This document shows, piece by piece, positions 6,636-10,850 of a stretch of 10,850 nucleotides of DNA. Origin of the DNA: Bacteroidales bacterium. GTDB taxonomy: Bacteria > Bacteroidota > Bacteroidia > Bacteroidales > Paludibacteraceae. Where the stretch lies: NCBI GenBank assembly GCA_900768725.1, contig CAAGDU010000194.1, forward strand, positions 1 to 10,850, read 5' to 3'. The translations under genes and the position numbers were made by a program. How positions within the stretch are numbered: position 1 is the stretch's first letter; each line of letters opens with the position of its first letter. The notes beneath the pieces were generated by a model. That model had not been told where the DNA came from. It was given only the letters and a program-made list of their open reading frames with translations, and made no database searches.

Positions 6636-6699
6636 TCTTTCAGTGAAACGGTCAGACAATGAAATGGTCTTTCAGCGAAGCGGTCTAACAGCAAAGCGG
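6636..6699 (+). repeat. 16-bp tandem repeat, four units
   Basis: The units are TCTTTCAGTGAAACGG, TCAGACAATGAAATGG, TCTTTCAGCGAAGCGG and TCTAACAGCAAAGCGG, with a fifth partial copy. Alternate units are most alike, suggesting a 32-bp duplication. Sequences resembling the reverse complement (CAGCG, AAGCG, GGTC) occur at 6364-6452, so the block is flanked by inverted relatives. Confidence 0.85.
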
Positions 6700-6730
6700 T
6701 CAAATAATCAACCAATTAAACACTTCAACT

Positions 6731-6865
6731 ATGGACGTATCAATAGTAATTCTTACTCTTGTCTTCTTGGCAATGTTCCTTGTGCCTTTCCTGACCATCA
6801 GCATCATGCAGAAAGTAAAAGAGCACAAGAAACGCAAGCAGACCAAGCATCAATCCGAATCATAA
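6731..6865 (+). CDS. Small single-helix membrane protein, 44 aa
   Basis: The frame from ATG 6731 to TAA 6863-6865 encodes a 44-residue protein I do not recognise. Residues about 4-26 (SIVILTLVFLAMFLVPFLTI and on to Met26) form one strongly hydrophobic helix. The tail from residue 27 is very basic (QKVKEHKKRKQTKH) and should face the cytoplasm, giving an N-out topology by the positive-inside rule. No clear Shine-Dalgarno sequence is seen, as with neighbouring genes. It stands alone between a repeat-rich spacer and a terminator at 6947-6983, so it is probably transcribed on its own or as the end of the efflux transcript. The segregation of hydrophobic and basic residues argues for a real gene. 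Possible roles include a regulator of a membrane complex or a type I toxin-like peptide, but nothing in the sequence decides. Confidence 0.6.
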   Translation: MDVSIVILTLVFLAMFLVPFLTISIMQKVKEHKKRKQTKHQSES

Positions 6866-6946
6866 GGAAATCATAAAGGAGCAAATAAAGACCAACACGT
6901 CTTCTCCGCTCCAAACCATGCGGACGCAAGTTCGTCAATACAAAAG

Positions 6947-6983
6947 GAGGCTGTCTAACAAGTAAAGTTAGGTAGTCTCTTTT
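6947..6983 (+). terminator. Intrinsic terminator, 13-7-13 family, copy 1
   Basis: GAGGCTGTCTAAC (6947-6959), loop AAGTAAA, and GTTAGGTAGTCTC (6967-6979) pair at all 13 positions with three G-U wobbles, followed by TTTT. The A-run before the stem would also support reverse termination. It closes the transcription unit of the 44-aa gene. Confidence 0.85.
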
Positions 6984-7059
6984 AGTGTAGGAAAGATGCT
7001 TATCAAATAGACTCATTGTTAAACTTATTCCTTCCGATATATGAAAAAATCATTTTATC

Positions 7060-7090
7060 TTGTATATCTCAAAAAAAGTTAGTACCTTTG
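7060..7090 (+). promoter_or_regulatory. Bacteroidota-type promoter
   Basis: TTG (7060-7062) and TACCTTTG (7083-7090) fit the Bacteroidota -33 and -7 boxes (TAnnTTTG) with a 20-nt spacer containing an A-run. The start of transcription should be close to 7097. Confidence 0.8.
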
Positions 7091-7096
7091 CACGCG

Positions 7097-7425
7097 AAAA
7101 CCTAAAATGGGGCTGCGGGTGGGACTCACGCCGAGCTACGAACAAACAAGCGCAAGTTGCCCCTGTCGCACATTAAGGTTTCAGCATGTATTTGATAAAA
7201 GCGTTTATTGGCGCTTGTTTTGGAGTTACGGAATCTGGTACTTTTCAAATACCCGAAACAAGATAGACAATGAATGCCTGCAGGATATGATTAGTCCTTT
7301 CGTCCATGTACGAAGATTATCATATTCGGCGTGGGCGTATTGATTGTTTATTCTTGTATAAGGGTTTACCAGAACCTCGTAACTGTAGAGTAAGCAAAGA
7401 GAGACTCCACGCTTTTTGTTTTTAT
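7097..7425 (+). ncRNA. Candidate structured RNA (leader or independent small RNA)
   Basis: Just after the promoter, AAACCT (7099-7104) can pair with AGGTTT (near 7176-7181), and GGGGC (7109-7113) with GCCCC (near 7159-7163). Inside lies a hairpin CGGGTG-GGACT-CACGCCG with one bulge. AAACAAGCGC (about 7144) is also complementary to GCGCTTGTTT (about 7211), an alternative 10-bp pairing. GCGTGGG (about 7331) can pair with TCCACGC just before a CTTTTTGTTTTT run near 7411, a possible terminator. I recognise no known family: conserved landmarks of tmRNA and RNase P RNA are absent. Confidence 0.35.
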
Positions 7426-7486
7426 TGATCCCCATATGGAGTCTATGGGTATAAAAGTTGAGCCCGACACGTATTAGGGATTTATT

Positions 7487-8266
7487 ATGAAAACCAAGAC
7501 TTGTTTAGTTATCCTGCTTTTGGCAGTAAGTGTAAGTGCAATTTTTGCTCAGAAGAGTGAATTTGCAGTGTATGGCGGTGGAGCATTCCCCGTGGGTAAA
7601 TGGGCAGATGCCGGTGCTAGTTCAGGGTTTGATGTGGGATTTAAGTATCAATACAACTTACCGGTGAAAGGACTTGGTGTGTTTGGCACGTTTGATGTGA
7701 TATTCAATGGACTCACCAAAGATGCTAAAAACATTTATAACAATATAAATGATGTTGACAAGTATGATACCTACAAACGTATTACTCCTAAGACATTAAA
7801 TTTTCCTATCATGGCGGGCGTGAACTATCGTTGGGATTTTAATGATCAAGTTGGTGTATGGGCAGAAACCGCATTAGGTGTAAATATCTGCAAAACTACT
7901 AATTATAGGTTTAGGGGGACAATTGAAAGCGAAACAGTATCTAGTAAATACTATTATAGTTATGACAAAATAAATCGTTCAACCATTATTGAAACGAAGG
8001 CTTATGCAAATTGTGCGTACCAATTGGGCGTAGGAGCTATATTTTGGCAGCATATGAGTGTAGGTGTTCATTTTTACGTGTTTGGTGGAGCTGATAAGAT
8101 TGAGACGGAAACATACGAAACAACTACCCATGACTCACGATACAGAATAGGAAAAGATTCTCAAGAAAAACATAGTGTGAAAACTGATAAAAGTGAAAGT
8201 GAGTTTGCTTCACAAGATGTTGTTAATAGTCCTTTCTTCTGTATTCGATTAGGTTACGTTTTTTAA
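7487..8266 (+). CDS. Outer-membrane beta-barrel family protein, secreted
   Basis: The 259-residue product begins with a clear signal peptide (lysines, hydrophobic core, then VSAIFAQ, cleavage near residue 22). The mature part opens with AVYGGGAFPVGKWADAG and shows alternating polar and hydrophobic strands separated by Gly- and Asp-rich turns. It ends in FFCIRLGYVF with a terminal phenylalanine, the usual final strand signal for BAM-dependent insertion. This fits the small outer-membrane barrel families common in Bacteroidota; the function is unknown. A long polar loop near residues 205-245 is rich in Lys, Ser, Glu and Thr. The gene is visibly AT-richer than the efflux and ammonium genes around it and uses A/T-ending codons freely, so it may have a different history. 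It is alone, with a promoter about 390 bp upstream and a terminator about 90 bp downstream. Confidence 0.75.
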   Translation: MKTKTCLVILLLAVSVSAIFAQKSEFAVYGGGAFPVGKWADAGASSGFDVGFKYQYNLPVKGLGVFGTFDVIFNGLTKDAKNIYNNINDVDKYDTYKRITPKTLNFPIMAGVNYRWDFNDQVGVWAETALGVNICKTTNYRFRGTIESETVSSKYYYSYDKINRSTIIETKAYANCAYQLGVGAIFWQHMSVGVHFYVFGGADKIETETYETTTHDSRYRIGKDSQEKHSVKTDKSESEFASQDVVNSPFFCIRLGYVF

Positions 8267-8353
8267 TCAAACAACAATCGTATTCAGTTATTTGAGTATA
8301 ATTGCGAACCGAAGCATGGAGATGCTATAAATAATGAATATAAATGTGGGAAA

Positions 8354-8386
8354 GAGGCTGTCTGACAAGTTGAGTTAGGCAGCCTC
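8354..8386 (+). terminator. Intrinsic terminator, 13-7-13 family, copy 2
   Basis: GAGGCTGTCTGAC, loop AAGTTGA, then GTTAGGCAGCCTC pair at all 13 positions with two wobbles, followed by the short T-containing run TTGTGT. Stem sequence and geometry match the copies at 6947 and 10550. It closes the barrel gene. Confidence 0.8.
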
Positions 8387-8449
8387 TTGTGTATGAGAAT
8401 GGCTTACAAGGGGTAAAAAATAACGCAAAATTTTTCGTTTTGTTCCAAA

Positions 8450-8476
8450 ATGCCCGTCCGCGACATGTCGGGGCAT
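8450..8476. repeat. Palindromic hairpin around CGACATGTCG
   Basis: The outer arms ATGCCC and GGGCAT enclose the perfect palindrome CGACATGTCG (8461-8470); GGGG-CAT-CCCC overlaps on the right. The pattern CGA..TCGGGG followed by CCCC resembles the inner palindromes of R1 and 6583-6598, so it may belong to the same repeat group. Confidence 0.55.
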
Positions 8477-8537
8477 CCCCAGTGGCAATGCCTCATGGAA
8501 CTGGCTAGACAGCATATTTCTTATGTATCTTTTTCTA

Positions 8538-8594
8538 ATCCGATTAAAAACGGAAAACTATAAAAAACAAGAAGAATGTGTATTTTAATCGGAT
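8538..8594. promoter_or_regulatory. 12-bp inverted repeat upstream of glnK
   Basis: ATCCGATTAAAA (8538-8549) and TTTTAATCGGAT (8583-8594) are perfect reverse complements separated by 33 bp. The ATCGGAT core recurs at 8692-8698 inside the transcribed leader. This is a plausible operator pair for a dimeric regulator of glnK-amtB; the regulator is unknown. Confidence 0.5.
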
Positions 8595-8640
8595 AATAAA
8601 ACAAAATAAGCATGTAAATGACGCTAAAAATCAAAAATAA

Positions 8641-8672
8641 TTTGGTTAATTCGAAAATAATGTGTAATTTTG
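8641..8672 (+). promoter_or_regulatory. Promoter of glnK-amtB (Bacteroidota type)
   Basis: TTTG (8641-8644) and TAATTTTG (8665-8672) are separated by 20 nt and fit the Bacteroidota consensus. Transcription should start near 8679, giving a leader of about 135-140 nt that contains the ATCGGAT palindrome and the 14-bp array. Confidence 0.8.
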
Positions 8673-8689
8673 CGGCTGTTTTTGAAAAA

Positions 8690-8700
8690 CAATCGGATTG
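8690..8700. promoter_or_regulatory. Small palindrome CAATCGGATTG just after the glnK promoter
   Basis: CAATC-G-GATTG is a perfect 5-bp inverted repeat around one base, about 10-20 nt past the predicted transcription start. It carries the same ATCGGAT core as the upstream 12-bp inverted repeat, and a protein bound here would obstruct early elongation. Confidence 0.45.
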
Positions 8701-8732
8701 TGAGGATCTTCGAGCTGTATACGTAGCGAAGC

Positions 8733-8816
8733 GAAGTTCTTCACACAAAGTTCTTCACACGAAGTTCCTTACACGAAGTTTCTTACACGAAGTTAAATAC
8801 ACAAAGTTATACAGGT
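8733..8816 (+). repeat. 14-bp tandem array (six units) ending at the glnK start codon
   Basis: The units are GAAGTTCTTCACAC, AAAGTTCTTCACAC, GAAGTTCCTTACAC, GAAGTTTCTTACAC, GAAGTTAAATACAC and the divergent AAAGTTATACAGGT. They fill exactly 84 bp up to base 8816; ATG follows at 8817. The last unit supplies AGG as the only Shine-Dalgarno-like sequence. It lies wholly in the predicted 5' untranslated leader. Confidence 0.92.
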
Positions 8817-9164
8817 ATGAAAAAGATTGAAGCAATCATCCGCAAGACCAAGTTTGATGAGGTCAAGGAAGCCCTTTTGGTAGCCGACATCAACTGGTTT
8901 GAGTACTCCGATGTGCATGGCATCGGGCAGCAACGGCAAGAGCGCGTCTATCGCGGTGTGCAGTACTCCACCGACATCATTGAGCGCGTGTGTATCACCA
9001 TCATCTGCCGCGACATCTTCGTGGAGCCGACCATTCAGGTCTTGCTCCGCGAGGCGCACACCGGCGAAGTGGGCGACGGGCGTATCTTCATCTCCGATGT
9101 GCTCGACTGCTACTCTATCCGCACCGGCGACCACGGCGACCAAGTGATTGCGGAGAAGAAGTAG
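8817..9164 (+). CDS. glnK: Nitrogen regulatory protein P-II (GlnK type)
   Basis: This is a trimeric cytoplasmic signalling protein that senses 2-oxoglutarate and adenylate nucleotides and blocks the AmtB pore when nitrogen is plentiful. At 115 residues it has the usual family length. It starts MKKIEAIIRKTKFDEVKEAL, followed by the T-loop (about 36-54) with VYRGVQY, where Tyr50 lies at the position of the E. coli uridylylation site Tyr51. The B-loop TGEVGDGRIFI (about 82-92) and the C-loop IRTGD bind nucleotide. Glu preceding the T-loop tyrosine in E. coli is Gln49 here. Placement 103 bp before amtB is the standard glnK-amtB arrangement, which favours glnK over glnB. Whether the tyrosine is modified in this organism is unknown. 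The start is fixed by homology and by the array ending at 8816. Confidence 0.96.
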   Translation: MKKIEAIIRKTKFDEVKEALLVADINWFEYSDVHGIGQQRQERVYRGVQYSTDIIERVCITIICRDIFVEPTIQVLLREAHTGEVGDGRIFISDVLDCYSIRTGDHGDQVIAEKK

Positions 9165-9167
9165 AAA

Positions 9168-9188
9168 GTGGTTAGTGGTCAGTGGTCA
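9168..9188 (+). repeat. Heptamer repeat GTGGTYA x3
   Basis: GTGGTTA, GTGGTCA, GTGGTCA begin 4 bp after the glnK stop and run directly into the 9-bp array. Confidence 0.85.
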
Positions 9189-9232
9189 GACTATTCAGAG
9201 TATTCAGATTATTCGGATTATTCCGAGTATTC
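9188..9232 (+). repeat. 9-bp tandem array (AGANTATTC x5) between glnK and amtB
   Basis: The units are AGACTATTC, AGAGTATTC, AGATTATTC, GGATTATTC and CGAGTATTC. The space between the two co-directional genes (9165-9267) is almost entirely repeats, with no promoter box or terminator seen, so co-transcription is likely. Confidence 0.88.
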
Positions 9233-9267
9233 AGAGCATGGGCACTCATAATTCTTAATTAGCAAAA

Positions 9268-10500
9268 ATGCTTTCCTCATTAGATACCGTCTGGACATTG
9301 CTGGCGGCAATGTTGGTCTTTTTTATGCAACCGGGCTTTGCGCTCGTAGAGGCGGGACTCACCCGCAGTAAGAACACCGCCAATATCCTCATGAAGAACT
9401 TTTGCGACTTCATGGCAGGCACCATCCTCTATTGGCTCATCGGCTTCGGGCTGATGTTCCACGGCTTCGATTTCGGGGCTTTTCTCTTCCATGGCAACTA
9501 CCTCGACGGCGATGGCATCTGGCGCATGAGCGAGGATGCCACCATCCCCGCCGAGACCTTCCTGATGTTTCAGACGGTCTTCGCCGCCACCACGGCGACC
9601 ATCGTCTCCGGCGCGATGGCAGAGCGCACGAAGTTTTCCATGTATCTGCTCTATTCCTTGCTGATTTCCGCACTCATCTACCCGATAGAGGGCAGTTGGA
9701 GTTGGGGCGGCGGCTGGCTGGCTGACCTTGGCTTCCATGATTTCGCCGGCTCCACGGTGGTGCACGCCACGGGCGGTGTGTTGGCGTTGGCGGGCGCGAT
9801 AGTGCTCGGACCTCGTATCGGCAAGTATAAACGGGTGAAGGGTGCCAACGGGAAGACGCGGACGCAGGTGCGCGCCATCCCCGGGCATAACCTCGCGCTC
9901 TGTGCACTGGGTGTCTTCATCCTGTGGATGGGCTGGTTCGGCTTCAACCCGGGCTCGACCATCGCAGCGGAAGGGGCGGTGAACGCGCTCTCTATGTCGC
10001 ATATCATGCTCACAACGAATATGGCGGCGGCAGTGGGCGGTATCGCCGCGCTGGTTTATACGTGGCTGGTGGACGGCAAACCCTCGCTGAGCATGGTCTG
10101 CAACGGCGTGCTGGCGGGCTTGGTGGGTATTACCGCGGGCTGCGACTGCGTCAGCATTGGTGCGGCAGCACTCATCGGACTCATCTGCTCGCTGCTGATG
10201 TGCGTCAGCGTGTGGTTCATCGACCAGAAACTGCATATCGACGACCCTGTCGGCGCGGTCAGCGTGCATGGGGTAGGGGGTATCACGGGAACCATCCTCA
10301 CGGGGCTCTTTGCTGCGCCCGAGGCGGGGGTCAGCCTGTGGGTACAGGTCGTTGGCACGCTCACTGTGGCGGTGTATGCCTTCGCGGCGGGAATGCTCCT
10401 CTTCTATGGCATTCGCTACACCTTCGGCTTGCGTGTCGCTCCCCGCATCGAGGAAGAAGGGCTTGACATCTACGAGCACGGCGAAGCCGCCTACAACTAA
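9268..10500 (+). CDS. amtB: Ammonium transporter, AmtB family
   Basis: This is a trimeric inner-membrane channel that brings in ammonium and is closed by P-II binding. The 410-residue protein has a family-typical core of about eleven helices. It starts close to the first helix without a long cleavable signal peptide. Landmarks are QPGFALVEAGLTRSKN in the first helix, Asp158 in DFAGSTVVHATGG, and the pore twin histidines His166 and His334 (DDPVGAVSVHGVGG). A loop at about 187-200 is basic (KYKRVKGANGKTRTQ). The C-terminal tail GLDIYEHGEAAY is the conserved segment involved in P-II control. ATG 9268 is preceded by AATTAGCAAAA with no strong ribosome-binding site. It is the last gene of the glnK-amtB unit, and a terminator follows 50 bp after the stop. 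Confidence 0.97.
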   Translation: MLSSLDTVWTLLAAMLVFFMQPGFALVEAGLTRSKNTANILMKNFCDFMAGTILYWLIGFGLMFHGFDFGAFLFHGNYLDGDGIWRMSEDATIPAETFLMFQTVFAATTATIVSGAMAERTKFSMYLLYSLLISALIYPIEGSWSWGGGWLADLGFHDFAGSTVVHATGGVLALAGAIVLGPRIGKYKRVKGANGKTRTQVRAIPGHNLALCALGVFILWMGWFGFNPGSTIAAEGAVNALSMSHIMLTTNMAAAVGGIAALVYTWLVDGKPSLSMVCNGVLAGLVGITAGCDCVSIGAAALIGLICSLLMCVSVWFIDQKLHIDDPVGAVSVHGVGGITGTILTGLFAAPEAGVSLWVQVVGTLTVAVYAFAAGMLLFYGIRYTFGLRVAPRIEEEGLDIYEHGEAAYN

Positions 10501-10549
10501 CAATAAGGAACGCCGGTGGAACATACAGATGCTTGCACCCGGATAAAAC

Positions 10550-10584
10550 GAGGCTGCCTAACTTAACCCGTTAGGCAGCTTCTT
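10550..10584 (+). terminator. Intrinsic terminator, 13-7-13 family, copy 3
   Basis: GAGGCTGCCTAAC (10550-10562), loop TTAACCC, and GTTAGGCAGCTTC (10570-10582) pair at all 13 positions with one wobble, followed by TT. The upstream A-run (AAAA) is also kept. It closes glnK-amtB. Confidence 0.8.
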
Positions 10585-10659
10585 ACGTAATTATTAACCT
10601 GAATGGACACAGTTTTTATATATCAAGTTTCATTTTTTTGCTTTTTTATATCTTTATTC

Positions 10660-10690
10660 TTGTGTATCTAAAAAAAAAGTCGTAACTTTG
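10660..10690 (+). promoter_or_regulatory. Promoter of typA (Bacteroidota type)
   Basis: TTG (10660-10662) and TAACTTTG (10683-10690) have the same 20-nt spacer and the same A-run as the promoter at 7060-7090. Transcription should begin near 10697, leaving a leader of about 70 nt. Confidence 0.85.
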
Positions 10691-10765
10691 CCCGCTTTTT
10701 GGGAGTTTCCGATACGTTTTTAGGGCTTGTGTTATTTTTTTAGGTACAAAAATCTACATATTACA

Positions 10766-10850
10766 ATGCAAAAGATTAGGAACATAGCGATTATCGCGCA
10801 CGTGGACCACGGGAAGACAACGCTCGTGGACAAGATGCTGTACACGGCTC
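10766..10850 (+). CDS. typA: Translational GTPase TypA/BipA, N-terminal fragment
   Basis: The window ends after 28 codons of this gene. The start MQKIRNIAIIAHVDHGKTTL contains the G1 nucleotide-binding loop AHVDHGKT (residues 11-18) of the EF-G-like translational GTPases. The combination RNIAIIAHVDHGKTTLVDKML is that of TypA/BipA. The related LepA usually reads FCIIAHIDHGKSTL, and EF-G has a different leader, so TypA is preferred. TypA acts on the ribosome in stress and assembly. ATG 10766 follows an AT-rich leader with no strong Shine-Dalgarno sequence. The gene is transcribed separately from amtB, since a terminator and its own promoter lie between them. Confidence 0.93.
   Translation, partial: MQKIRNIAIIAHVDHGKTTLVDKMLYTA

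Larger units (their letters stand above)
6362..6730. other. Non-coding spacer made of hairpins and degenerate repeats
   Basis: I see no credible gene here. It holds a hairpin at 6364-6383 (GGAC.GCG pairing with CGC.GTCC) right after the efflux stop, two more minus-oriented units of the same flavour near 6402-6424 and 6430-6452, a CCCCGAC-TG-GTCGGGG stem at 6583-6598, and a 16-bp tandem array at 6636-6699. The first hairpin lacks a T-tract, so it is not a textbook terminator for the efflux genes. Confidence 0.7.
6984..7486. other. Long leader or non-coding stretch before the barrel gene
   Basis: No convincing gene lies here. It contains a promoter at 7060-7090, a structured region at about 7097-7185, and a T-rich stretch near 7411-7424 after a possible stem end. 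The distance from the predicted start of transcription to ATG 7487 is about 390 nt, very long for an ordinary leader. Confidence 0.7.
8267..8816. other. Intergenic region between the barrel gene and glnK
   Basis: No gene is supported. In order it holds terminator copy 2 (8354-8386), a palindromic hairpin (8450-8476), a 12-bp inverted repeat (8538-8594), a promoter (8641-8672), an ATCGGAT site (8690-8700) and a 14-bp tandem array (8733-8816) that reaches the start codon of glnK. Confidence 0.8.

Noticed and set aside
6643..6876. 77-codon frame overlapping the 44-residue gene in another frame
   Set aside because: It reads through the 16-bp repeats and lacks the segregated hydrophobic and basic pattern. 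The frame from 6731 is the better gene.
7107..7343. 78-codon frame after the promoter at 7060
   Set aside because: It overlaps the predicted RNA helices, has no domain or membrane pattern, and ends without relation to any downstream signal.
7097..7425. tmRNA or RNase P RNA as identity of the structured region
   Set aside because: I see no tRNA-like acceptor ends or tag frame for tmRNA, and no conserved RNase P core such as GAAAGTCCGG.
8421..8445. AT-rich imperfect palindrome near AACGCAAAATTTTTCGTTTT
   Set aside because: The stem is short and mismatched, and no position relative to a promoter gives it a clear role.
8618..8830. 70-codon frame through the 14-bp array overlapping the glnK start
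   Set aside because: Its start lies upstream of the predicted transcription start near 8679, and its C-terminal half is only the translated array.
9280..10524. Long open frame on the minus strand opposite amtB (414 codons)
   Set aside because: It mirrors amtB, is rich in Arg, His, Asp and Glu as expected from the complement of a GC-rich membrane gene, and shows no domain or signal.

Overview
The window looks like chromosomal DNA of a Bacteroidota bacterium, most likely of the order Bacteroidales; I cannot place the genus. Three intergenic sites carry the Bacteroidota-type promoter (TTG/TTTG near -33, TAnnTTTG near -7), all with exactly 20 nt between the boxes. Gene starts mostly lack a strong Shine-Dalgarno sequence, and the start of typA matches the family well. 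All recognisable genes are on the + strand.

Region 1 (about 1-6361) is a tripartite efflux locus. A periplasmic adaptor lipoprotein (98-1297) is followed by one very long reading frame (1400-6361) that joins an AcrB-like RND permease to a TolC-like outer membrane channel. The locus is saturated with a G/C-rich palindromic repeat of about 30-70 bp. I count ten copies: one at the left edge and nine inside the two genes, all read through in frame. They sit in the adaptor's signal peptide, an adaptor barrel loop, the permease-TolC junction, two TolC loops and the C-terminal tail. Heptanucleotide tandem arrays also lie inside the adaptor and permease coding sequence and between the two genes.

Region 2 (6362-7486) is mostly non-coding: a field of short hairpins and 16-bp tandem repeats, a 44-codon gene for a one-helix membrane protein (6731-6865), a terminator, and then a promoter followed by about 330 nt that could be a structured RNA. 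Region 3 (7487-8266) is a visibly AT-richer gene for a secreted outer-membrane beta-barrel protein, followed by a second copy of the same terminator.

Region 4 (8267-10582) is a nitrogen-assimilation unit. A promoter with nearby ATCGGAT motifs and a six-unit 14-bp tandem array ending at the start codon precede a P-II protein (glnK type). An AmtB ammonium channel and a third copy of the same 13-7-13 terminator follow. P-II would gate AmtB according to nitrogen status. Region 5 (10583-10850) holds a third promoter and the first 28 codons of the translational GTPase typA/bipA, cut by the window edge.

The ordinary genes (glnK-amtB, typA, efflux adaptor) are recognisable families. The unusual content is the in-frame palindromic elements with a nested second palindrome, the permease-TolC fusion that keeps an internal signal peptide, the frame-sensitive heptamer arrays and the repeat-built leader of glnK.
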